From contig DAOSBX010000035.1 of assembly GCA_035361075.1 (NCBI GenBank), forward strand, positions 5,117 to 35,705: a stretch of DNA of 30,589 nt, given 5' to 3'. A program made the position numbers and the translations under genes. The notes under the pieces were generated by a model. That model was not told the origin of the DNA, did not search any database, and saw only the letters and a list, made by a program, of their open reading frames with translations. This stretch comes from Candidatus Hydrogenedens sp. (GTDB lineage: Bacteria; Hydrogenedentota; Hydrogenedentia; Hydrogenedentales; Hydrogenedentaceae). Shown piece after piece: positions 17,094-25,146 of this stretch. Each line of letters begins with the position of its first letter. The first letter of the stretch is position 1.

Positions 17094-20000
17094 ATGTCTT
17101 TTTCTTCAAAACAAGTTTTATATTTTTCAATTATATTCGAAATTGTTTTGATAGTATTTCTTATTGGTTTTTCTATAATTCTATCAGAAAAGTCTTTACG
17201 GGATTGGCATGGTCCAGGTGGAAGTATTTCGACTGATTTATACATTCCTTCTATTCTTTTTGCATGTGGAAAAGGATTTGTGAATACTGACCCATCTGGT
17301 ATCCCCCATCTTCGCTCATTTCTGGATTTTAATGAACAAATATTTTTGCCAGAATATATCCCCGCTCAATTTCAAGCACAGGATTTAGATATTTATCAAC
17401 AATATCACCGATATTTAATATATACAGTAGGTCTGGTCTGGCGAATTTTTGGTGTTTCATGGGAAGTTTTGCGCTGGTTTCTCGTATTTTTATATGTTTT
17501 GACCGTGCTAATTGTTTATGCCATAGCAAGGACATTTCTTCCTCCTTATTTTTCTATTTTTATTGGTTTTTATTTTGTTATATCAGGAATAGCTTTAATT
17601 ATTCTCCCTATCCTTCGTGACTTTGTGCGGGCTCCATTCATACTAACTGTTATTCTCATTCTTTTCTATTTAATTCAGGGGAAAAGGTCTAACAAGCGGT
17701 TCCTTGTATCCTGTTTACTATTAGGGCTAATCTGTGGGATAGGGATAGGTTTTCGTCGTGATTTACTCATGTTCTTTATTTTATCGTTATTCATCTTAAT
17801 AATAGTCCCTAAGGAAAACCATATTCCCAAAATCCCTATCCGAATAGTAGGTGTTATCATCACGATACTTGTATTCTTGTTTTCATCTTATCCCATTTTG
17901 CAGTCATTTCATAAATTTGGCACATTAGGCTGGCATGATATCTTGATGGGTTTTGGAACCGAACATGATGACCTCGCTGGTCTTCAACGCACAAACTACG
18001 AACGCATGCCTAAATATAATGACTTGCTCGTTTCCGTAACTGCTGATAATCATAGTTACTATAATGAATCTTTAAACGATTACGAATTGTTTGTTAAAAA
18101 AAATTCAGAACTGGAAAAGCGAAATTTATTTTTTACCTATCTTTATTGGTTTCCTGCGGATATAGTAATACGTATTTATTCTTCAATAGCACGATTGTCA
18201 GACCGCATATTGACCAGTACCTTACCCATCAATCCCTATCGAACATTACTCTCACTTGTTGTTCTCATTATCTTCATGGCGATAGACTTACATAAAGGAA
18301 TTTGTTTCTCAGTAATTTTACTTTTCGCTATGAGTATTCAGACACTTCAATTCAATTTTCGCCATAATTTTTATCTGGCATTTGTTCCATATCTGCTATA
18401 TTTTTTAGCCTTGAATGTTTCTTTACATGGATTATGTCAGCTATGGAAAGGTGGCAAAGAGAAATTAGATGAAAATATACATGAGTTAAAGAGAATCTTC
18501 AAAAGGTTTTGCATTATTGGTTTTACTATCACTTTTTTTGCTTTCGGTATTTTAGTTGTTGCCCGACAAATTCAAAGTTATCAACTTACTCAATTATTTC
18601 GTTTGTACGAAACAGCGGAACGAGTACCAGTATCTTACAAAAGTTATACAACCCAAGCAGGAACCGCTTATTCTCTTGAAAAGCCCTTATCTCTCAGTTT
18701 TGATGACCATTTTATGGCAGTTCCTTTTTTTGAAGTGAGCATAGTCGTTGTAGATTTTTTAGTTAACAAATTTCCTGCATGTTTCGAAGTCCTATACGAC
18801 GGATTAGATGATTTTTCTTGCAATTTAACAATAACTCGCTACACACCATCCGATACTCAATCTGTGTATGTTCGATACTTTATCCCCGTTTACGAACACC
18901 TACAAGATTTGAACTCTGATTGGAACCGTTTTATAGGAATACGAATTGAAGATACGAGTAATCTACAAGTTCAAAATATATATAAAATATGCAATCCCGA
19001 ACATATTCCTTTATTCATAAATTATTACTTCGTGCAGGATGAATTACCCAATTTATATCAGAAAATAGCCCCTTATTCAAAAGAAATGATTAATCCCTGC
19101 TGGAAACCGTATGGAATATCTACAAAACGGATGGGCATCAATAATGCTAATAATGCTTTCTATAATGGGGACTTGACAAAAGCGTATGAGATTCTACAAA
19201 AATTTATGGAGGAAGAACCCTATTCTATTGAATATGGGCTTACATTGGCAAGTATTTATGAAAAAACAGGACAAGTTGAACAAGCAAAGGAAATATATTT
19301 ACAACTGATGTCCAACAAACCACATGAACCGATTTTGGGTATTAAATTGAATAACTTATTGTTACAAAGCAATCTTTCAGAAGAAGATAAGCAACGTTTT
19401 TGGAAAGATGTTATATCAAAACTTCAGGATTCCTCTGTGGCATGGTTTTATTATTCAAAGAGTTTAACTGATGTAAATACTGCAAAAGAAGCTCTCTCTA
19501 AATCTATCTCCCTAAATAGAGACATTTTACTTTCAACCCCTTACACAAGCATGTACTATGATTTGAAAGAACTATTTTCACTGGCTATGAAAAACGAACA
19601 GGATTTAGATAATACATTGTGTTCTACTCTTCCTTTACATAGACAAATAGCATATATGCTAACTGCGGGTGTTTACACAGCTGATAATCACGAATACAAA
19701 AAGTCTCTGGATATACTCCAATTCTTGTCGAAAATTACTCCAAATCTATACCTTGTCTATCCACCAATAGTAACATCTTTACTTAATTCGCAAGATGCAG
19801 ATATCGAAAGTATTTTCTATTATTCAACAACTTTAATTTCAATAATTCCCTATAAAATTGAGCCAATAATCCAAATAGAGGATATACACGACAATATCCA
19901 TTATTTTTCCGAAAAAGAATGGATAGAATTATGGTCTGACTTAAGAAACAAAACACCAGACTCTCCTTGTATTCTTTGTGGATTGGGTCGTGCTTATGAA

Positions 20001-20216
20001 TTATCACGACAAACAAACGAAGCAAAAAAAATATATAAAAAGGCTATCGGGTATTCCCACAAATCAGAAGCATGTGCACAGTTAGCATACTATCGATTAG
20101 CAAAATTAGAATACTCATTAGGTAATAGAAAGGAGGCTATTTCCTTGCTCAAGAAAGCAATTCGATTGTATCCAGATAATGTTTTATTAAAGCAGTTATT
20201 AGAAGAATATAAATGA
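17094..20216 (+). CDS. Polytopic membrane protein with C-terminal TPR repeats (GT-C-like)
   Basis: This is a 1040-residue protein of unknown function. The first 500 residues hold about ten to twelve membrane helices, with a long loop near residues 270-380. Early in the sequence is a hydrophilic loop with DLYIPS and DPSG. This layout resembles GT-C glycosyltransferases such as PMT/ArnT relatives, but I see no decisive motif, so the resemblance is tentative. After the last helix (about 478-498) comes an extracytoplasmic region. Tetratricopeptide repeats follow, clearest at about 680-750 (NAFYNGDLTKAYEILQKFM, LASIYEKTGQVEQAKEIYLQ) and 960-1037 (GLGRAYELSRQTNEAKKIY, LAKLEYSLGNRKEAISLLKK). No Shine-Dalgarno sequence is visible at the ATG. 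Its stop overlaps the SGNH hydrolase start by four bases (ATGA), so the two proteins are probably made together and may act in one envelope process. Confidence 0.75.
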   Translation: MSFSSKQVLYFSIIFEIVLIVFLIGFSIILSEKSLRDWHGPGGSISTDLYIPSILFACGKGFVNTDPSGIPHLRSFLDFNEQIFLPEYIPAQFQAQDLDIYQQYHRYLIYTVGLVWRIFGVSWEVLRWFLVFLYVLTVLIVYAIARTFLPPYFSIFIGFYFVISGIALIILPILRDFVRAPFILTVILILFYLIQGKRSNKRFLVSCLLLGLICGIGIGFRRDLLMFFILSLFILIIVPKENHIPKIPIRIVGVIITILVFLFSSYPILQSFHKFGTLGWHDILMGFGTEHDDLAGLQRTNYERMPKYNDLLVSVTADNHSYYNESLNDYELFVKKNSELEKRNLFFTYLYWFPADIVIRIYSSIARLSDRILTSTLPINPYRTLLSLVVLIIFMAIDLHKGICFSVILLFAMSIQTLQFNFRHNFYLAFVPYLLYFLALNVSLHGLCQLWKGGKEKLDENIHELKRIFKRFCIIGFTITFFAFGILVVARQIQSYQLTQLFRLYETAERVPVSYKSYTTQAGTAYSLEKPLSLSFDDHFMAVPFFEVSIVVVDFLVNKFPACFEVLYDGLDDFSCNLTITRYTPSDTQSVYVRYFIPVYEHLQDLNSDWNRFIGIRIEDTSNLQVQNIYKICNPEHIPLFINYYFVQDELPNLYQKIAPYSKEMINPCWKPYGISTKRMGINNANNAFYNGDLTKAYEILQKFMEEEPYSIEYGLTLASIYEKTGQVEQAKEIYLQLMSNKPHEPILGIKLNNLLLQSNLSEEDKQRFWKDVISKLQDSSVAWFYYSKSLTDVNTAKEALSKSISLNRDILLSTPYTSMYYDLKELFSLAMKNEQDLDNTLCSTLPLHRQIAYMLTAGVYTADNHEYKKSLDILQFLSKITPNLYLVYPPIVTSLLNSQDADIESIFYYSTTLISIIPYKIEPIIQIEDIHDNIHYFSEKEWIELWSDLRNKTPDSPCILCGLGRAYELSRQTNEAKKIYKKAIGYSHKSEACAQLAYYRLAKLEYSLGNRKEAISLLKKAIRLYPDNVLLKQLLEEYK

Positions 20217-21751
20217 TAAATATGTCGTCTATAAAATCACTTTTCAAGGTTTTTTATATACTCTTCCTACTATTAATGTGGACGGTAATTCTATGCTTAT
20301 CCATAGAATTAGGGACACGAGTTATACTAAGAACAGCCAATTACCTATATCAGCCTCTATTTGAAAAACAAACCAGCAAAGTATATAGAATGGTGAATTT
20401 ATCAGATGATCTAAAACCTGACATCTTGAAAGAATTATCAATAGATGAAAAATCTTTTACCAATACTTATAAACAAAATGGCTATCAAACAACCATTTCT
20501 AATAATTACACTTGCAACAAAGACTACGAACTTACTTTGCAGGGTATAGCAGAAATGAAATTTGATAAAAAGGGGAACATTATAGAATCACATGGCGACC
20601 CTGTTATAGAGAGGTATATATACAATCTTGTTCAAGGCATCCCATCAGGCTATTATGACCCTTCATGGAATTCTGTTCTGGAAACAATAAAGAATCCATT
20701 CCATTTGCCTTTTTCCACGCAGTTAAAATATGAGTGTTTTTATACTTATTATTATCAAGTAGAAATTTCAGCATACCCTGAAGGAAGCATTCTATTAGCA
20801 AAGGAAATTAGGGACAACTACCCATTCTCATTGAAATCTCCAAACACACCTATTACTAATGATAGTCCCTGGCTTGTCACTTTCTTTTCCTATAAACCTA
20901 ACTGGAGAAAAACCGACGATATTGCCCAGTATAATAATTTTGGTTTTCGTGATGACGACATTATTATGCCTAAACCCGATGGAGTGTTCCGTATTGTTTG
21001 TATCGGAGGCTCAACTACAGAAGAAGGGAACTCCAATGATATGACTTACCCTAATATTATGGAAAGAAAGTTAAATAAATATTTTCATTCCAATAAGATT
21101 GATGTTATCAATGCAGGGATATGTGGTTTTCGTTCTTTTGGCGAAGTTCGCAGGGTTAATGAGTTCCTTCGACTTCAACCTAATTTATTGGTCTATTATA
21201 ATGCTATTAATGACATCTGTTACCATGACATCCCATATTGGCTAAAATTACCGAATTCATGTAAGATAATACTGACACACTCCACCTTCTTAAACCGCAT
21301 ATTTAATCGGAAACTACTACCCTCCGATGAATACATTGCGGATTACCTGCAAAAAACAATCTTTAGAAATTTAGGAGCAATGAACTGTGCCTGTAAAAAT
21401 CAGGGAGTTCAAATGGCTATCTGTAGTTTTGCCTATCCTAAAATCAAATGGTATGAAATAATTGCAAAACTATATTATGACTTTAATCTTCGCAATGTAT
21501 GGGTATCTTTGGACGATGCGATAATAACCTTTGATACTTACCTAAAAATCATTAATATATATAATAAAGAATTAAAAAATTTTTGTGAACAGGAAAGAAT
21601 CTTATACATCCCTGTGGCGGAAGAGTTTAATGCTGGAACAGACCATTTCTTCGATGTTTGCCACATGACACCCCTCGGATTGGATGTTAAAACTGACATC
21701 ATCGGTTCATACATCGCACAATGGATTGAGAAAAATGGGTATATACAATGA
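20213..21751 (+). CDS. Membrane-anchored SGNH/GDSL-family hydrolase
   Basis: The 512-residue protein has one N-terminal membrane helix (about residues 12-34), a leader domain of about 220 residues without a recognised family, and a C-terminal SGNH domain. Block I is VCIGGSTTEEGN, with Ser267 as nucleophile. Block II is INAGICGF, block III is NAIND with the conserved Asn, and block V is D-x-x-H at residues 481-484 (DVCH). These are the residues expected in an active esterase or acyltransferase. Related membrane-anchored SGNH proteins add or remove acetyl groups on exported polysaccharides; that role is inference. The ATG overlaps the stop of the TPR membrane protein, indicating translational coupling. 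A second ATG three codons downstream is also possible. The predicted topology places the catalytic domain outside the cytoplasm. Confidence 0.82.
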   Translation: MINMSSIKSLFKVFYILFLLLMWTVILCLSIELGTRVILRTANYLYQPLFEKQTSKVYRMVNLSDDLKPDILKELSIDEKSFTNTYKQNGYQTTISNNYTCNKDYELTLQGIAEMKFDKKGNIIESHGDPVIERYIYNLVQGIPSGYYDPSWNSVLETIKNPFHLPFSTQLKYECFYTYYYQVEISAYPEGSILLAKEIRDNYPFSLKSPNTPITNDSPWLVTFFSYKPNWRKTDDIAQYNNFGFRDDDIIMPKPDGVFRIVCIGGSTTEEGNSNDMTYPNIMERKLNKYFHSNKIDVINAGICGFRSFGEVRRVNEFLRLQPNLLVYYNAINDICYHDIPYWLKLPNSCKIILTHSTFLNRIFNRKLLPSDEYIADYLQKTIFRNLGAMNCACKNQGVQMAICSFAYPKIKWYEIIAKLYYDFNLRNVWVSLDDAIITFDTYLKIINIYNKELKNFCEQERILYIPVAEEFNAGTDHFFDVCHMTPLGLDVKTDIIGSYIAQWIEKNGYIQ

Positions 21752-21811
21752 GAAGAATGTTTTAAATACACAAATATAAGGCAACTCCTTTTCAATATAA
21801 TTTTTTTATAT

Positions 21812-21841
21812 TTGCCAAATCTGATGGAATTATGATATACT
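21812..21841 (+). promoter_or_regulatory. Promoter of the tRNA-Lys gene
   Basis: TTGCCA (21812-21817) and TATACT (21836-21841) are separated by 18 bp. Transcription would begin near 21848, about 29 bases before the mature tRNA 5' end. Both boxes match the housekeeping consensus at four or five of six positions, and they sit just where a tRNA promoter is needed. The downstream amidotransferase gene may be read from the same promoter. Confidence 0.6.
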
Positions 21842-21876
21842 ATAGTTCCTTTTTTTATTTTATAACTTAGGGAGGT

Positions 21877-21952
21877 GGACGGGTAGCTCAGGTGGAAGAG
21901 CATCGGACTTTTAATCCGGTGGCCGCGGGTTCGAGTCCCGCCCCGTCTACCA
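21877..21952 (+). tRNA. tRNA-Lys(UUU), CCA encoded
   Basis: The 76-base sequence folds as a complete cloverleaf. The acceptor GGACGGG pairs with CCCGTCT, with one G-U at the terminal pair. The D arm is GCTC/GAGC. The anticodon stem TCGGA/TCCGG closes the loop CTTTTAA with anticodon TTT at positions 34-36. The T arm is GCGGG-TTCGAGT-CCCGC. The discriminator is A and the CCA end is encoded. The variable loop is five bases. Anticodon UUU reads both lysine codons. Confidence 0.97.
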
Positions 21953-21995
21953 GTTACAAATAAAAAAATATCAGGTCAAAGAAGGAGGTAAAGTT

Positions 21996-22758
21996 ATGTG
22001 TCGTTTATTAGGGGTAATAGTGAACAAAACAGTAGAATTTAATTTTTCATTCAAGCATTTTAAACACCTTGGAAAATATAATCAAGATGGGTGGGGAGTT
22101 GGTTGGTATGACAAAACAGGTAAGGTAAATTTAAGAAAAGAAGGTTGCTCTTCGGTTGAAAGCGAGATCTATGACACTATATCAACTAAAATCCGTTCTC
22201 ACCTGATAATTGAACATGTCCGCCTTGCAACAGTCGGCGATGTGTGCGATGAAAATGCACATCCTTTTGAATTTAAAAACTGGCTATTTGCCCATAACGG
22301 TTGGGTAGACCATGAATGTTTATTAAAATTATAAAAATGGTATGACACGTAACTGCACAGACTCAGAAGTATACTTCCGCTTTCTTATACAAAATATAGA
22401 GGAACAAAATGGTGATGTTATTGAAGGTATCCGCTTTGGTATTCAAAAGATTTATGATTATATAGACCATGGAAGTTTAAATTTTCTTCTTTCGGATGGC
22501 AACTATTTATATGCGTATCGCAACGGGAATACACTTTTTATGTTAAAAAGATTTCGTGAAGGCACCAATGACCAAAATGAATTTGAGGCAGTTTCAAATG
22601 AAACAAAACTATTGCTAAAAAGTAAAGCGTTAAACCATGAGAAGGCATTCGTCATCTGTTCGGAAATAATTTCTGATGAACCTGGTTGGAAAAAAATAGA
22701 GAATGGGCAATTACTTGTTATTGACAATAATCTAAACCTAATGATAGAGAATCTCTAA
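21996..22758 (+). pseudogene. Class II glutamine amidotransferase (YafJ-like), interrupted by a frameshift
   Basis: The first part (21996-22334) starts MCRLLGV, with Cys2 as the N-terminal nucleophile of class II amidotransferases. It continues with YNQDGWGVGWY, VRLATVG and FAHNGW, all conserved in the family. It stops at TAA 22332-22334. The rest of the domain continues immediately in the +1 frame: YKNGMTRNCTDSEVYFR follows from 22330, with the typical T-D-S-E block, and runs to 22758. Joined, the product would be about 253 residues, the usual size of YafJ-type proteins. One extra base (or two missing) in the run AAAATTATAAAAA at 22325-22337 explains the break. The start has a strong GGAGGT site, and the gene lies 43 bp behind tRNA-Lys. 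The gene may be a fresh pseudogene or intact with a sequencing error. The substrate is not known. Confidence 0.85.
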
Positions 22759-22788
22759 CAAATATCGAGTATTATTACTTTATCGTCC

Positions 22789-24978
22789 TTACTCTGAAGG
22801 GACAAAACGAAACTCAACAGGTATAAATTCTTTATTTTCCTTAGCAAACAAATCTATTACTTCACCTATAATTAGGCTATCCCAAACGCGTTGAGGGGAT
22901 AATGTTACAGTTAGACTTTTATCAAAATATGTACTTAAAGAAAATAATTTTGAGAATTGTGGGATAAGTTCTTCCGAATGGTAAAAAACTAAAGGTGTTA
23001 TTTCATCTGTATAACAGGGTGAAAAATGAAAAGGCTGGTTATGTGTGAACAAAGAAAGTAGTTCAGGACAATCATCCGTGTCTTTACGAGCCAGTCGTTG
23101 TAATACATAGATATTTTTTTCTAATGCAATCTGGATATTTATGCTTTTTCCACGTATACATCCATCAGCCATCCGTTTTATTTTTTTCAACATTACTTCT
23201 GCATGCTGTAGTAACTCCAAAGGTTTCATAATAGACTGCTTTTTGGTCAATAAGTAAATAGCCTCCTGTATGCCACAAAGATTTAATACCATAGGGTATG
23301 CTGTAATAGTAGTTGGGGCGGATGTATTTTTCAATATTTGATTCAATAGCAATTTCCAGATATTCTGTTGAGACTGTTCAATAGACGTAACGAAAAACCT
23401 CATTTTTTCTTCACATGCCTGAATAGCGAGTAAAAGTGTGCTATAAACAGAAGAATAAAAATCATCAGGCGTAGTATTGTTATAAGCAATTCTGGCAAGA
23501 TTTATGGTGACTGACCACGTATCTAATTCTGTTTGTAAATCAAATTTATTATAATCTACAAATTGTAATGACACTGGGATAGAATGGTCTTCTACACAAG
23601 AAACAAGGTGTGACCAGAACACAGATGAGGGTTTTATTGTCATAGGGAGGTCAAATCGCCAAAATAGCGATGTGGTAGCATTATTATTTGTCCTTGTTTT
23701 ATCTGAAAAAATACATTCTAAAATATCTACCATTAAATCTTGAGCAACTGAAATATAGCTGGAATAAGTAGTACCTAAATTCTTACCTTGATGACCAAGC
23801 ACATACGTATCCATCCATCTTTTTGGCAAATACCAATCCAAGACAACTTTCATATCTGCAGTTCTATCGCCATGTTTCTCTTGGGACATTATAAAAGAGG
23901 AAAGCCAATCCTTGTAATCAGTTCCTTCGAGCCCTTTGATAAACGGAGTAATAATCCAATTAAATCCCCACCAATAAATATCTCCATAGAAATAATCTAC
24001 ACAATGAAGATGAATCTCTTTTAAGGCGTTCCAGAAATCTCCAGGACTTTTTACTGCCTTGTTTTCTTTCCTTCTCAATGCCCATATAAGATATGTGGGT
24101 AATTCCAAATTCATAAATCGGTCTGGTTTGTCTAAAGCATGGAGATAAATAATACCTTCTTCATGAGCGTCTATACACTCGGCTGAGAATATATGCACAC
24201 GCGATATTTGCTCTTTAACTTTCTCTCCTAAATGAACATCTGTTTTATCTGGCGTCCCTTCTTCATCAATCCCATGAATTAATATCTCAACACACTCATC
24301 AATAGGCAGATTCAAATACTTACTCTTATAGTTATAGATTATCCCTTCTTTTTTTAGAATATGATAACAGAGCTCGTTTAAAAACTCCTTGCTTGGTGAA
24401 TGTATTTGCAGTTGGTCAAGTATTGTCAATATATGCTGAGAAACTTTCTCATACATAGTTATATTCAGATTCAAAGGGTTCAATATCTGCTCTATTTCTT
24501 TGTGTACTTCTTCTATTTTTTGATTGATAAGTGGTGTAAAATTAGTCGTCTTATCGTGTATTTTCTTCTTTCTGGAACTATGAATAAAAGTCTCCTTTGC
24601 TTGTGATGCGAATTTCTGCTGTAAATGTTTCTGGCGTCCATATTCAGTATACATTTTCAACGCCTTTTTCAAACCCATCTCTTGCAAAGCCTGAGTTGTA
24701 AGCGAATAAATCTCCTCAGTAGAAACAATTGCTTCAAGGCCATGGCATTCCCTCAAATATGTTTTTATAGCAGTTGCAAGACTGTATTCCAGTTCATTCT
24801 CAGTCATTTCCCCAGATTGAAGTGCCTTTTTTATTGACTCTGACAATTTCTGGAGGCTAAATGATTCAATATGTCCATCCCTTTTTTTAACACGTAATGC
24901 CCCTTGCAAAGGGATTGAAGGAAAACCAAACAAATCAAATAATAAATCGCATTTATTTTGTTTTTTAGGTGCTTTCAT
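22789..24978 (-). CDS. ATP-cone NrdD-like protein lacking catalytic residues
   Basis: This 729-residue protein begins with an ATP-cone (about residues 28-118; VKKRDGHIESFSLQKL and a C-terminal YTEYGRQKHL). The ATP-cone is the nucleotide-sensing domain of ribonucleotide reductases. The rest follows the anaerobic class III enzyme NrdD: DAHEEGIIYLHALD, then WWGFNWIITPFI, VTINLARIAYNN (490-501) and the late block VLNLCGIQEAIYLL. Two catalytic features appear to be missing. The position of the active-site Cys motif (GCRSF in E. coli NrdD), upstream of the VTINLARIA strand, reads PVSLQF (468-473). The protein also ends at residue 729, where NrdD continues into a Cys4 zinc ribbon and the R-V-x-G-Y glycyl-radical loop. 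No nrdG activase is nearby. It is therefore probably a pseudoenzyme, perhaps a nucleotide-sensing or regulatory relative. The Shine-Dalgarno site is weak. The alignment was made by eye. Confidence 0.75.
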   Translation of the reverse strand: MKAPKKQNKCDLLFDLFGFPSIPLQGALRVKKRDGHIESFSLQKLSESIKKALQSGEMTENELEYSLATAIKTYLRECHGLEAIVSTEEIYSLTTQALQEMGLKKALKMYTEYGRQKHLQQKFASQAKETFIHSSRKKKIHDKTTNFTPLINQKIEEVHKEIEQILNPLNLNITMYEKVSQHILTILDQLQIHSPSKEFLNELCYHILKKEGIIYNYKSKYLNLPIDECVEILIHGIDEEGTPDKTDVHLGEKVKEQISRVHIFSAECIDAHEEGIIYLHALDKPDRFMNLELPTYLIWALRRKENKAVKSPGDFWNALKEIHLHCVDYFYGDIYWWGFNWIITPFIKGLEGTDYKDWLSSFIMSQEKHGDRTADMKVVLDWYLPKRWMDTYVLGHQGKNLGTTYSSYISVAQDLMVDILECIFSDKTRTNNNATTSLFWRFDLPMTIKPSSVFWSHLVSCVEDHSIPVSLQFVDYNKFDLQTELDTWSVTINLARIAYNNTTPDDFYSSVYSTLLLAIQACEEKMRFFVTSIEQSQQNIWKLLLNQILKNTSAPTTITAYPMVLNLCGIQEAIYLLTKKQSIMKPLELLQHAEVMLKKIKRMADGCIRGKSINIQIALEKNIYVLQRLARKDTDDCPELLSLFTHNQPFHFSPCYTDEITPLVFYHSEELIPQFSKLFSLSTYFDKSLTVTLSPQRVWDSLIIGEVIDLFAKENKEFIPVEFRFVPSE

Positions 24979-25061
24979 ATACTTTCTTCTTTTGTGTTTT
25001 AGGGTTATATTTTATCAATAAAAAGGTGCAAACTGGAACTGGGAAAGTAGTCGTTTCTTTA

Positions 25062-25091
25062 TTGAAATGGAGTGAGATTCTCATTTATTAT
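25062..25091 (+). promoter_or_regulatory. Candidate promoter of the GH3-like/LysM gene
   Basis: TTGAAA (25062-25067) and TATTAT (25086-25091) each match the housekeeping consensus at five of six positions and are 18 bp apart. Transcription would start near 25098, about 50 bases before the ATG. It lies in the 168-bp region divergent from the NrdD-like gene. Confidence 0.45.
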
Positions 25092-25146
25092 GCTTATATA
25101 GAACATATATACACATAACTGAACCTGAATTTATGGAGGGTTAGAA

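Noticed and set aside
22325..22342. Programmed +1 frameshift in the amidotransferase gene
   Set aside because: The codon before the stop (TTA) cannot re-pair in the +1 frame (TAT), and no stimulatory Shine-Dalgarno or hairpin is visible; mutation or sequence error is simpler.
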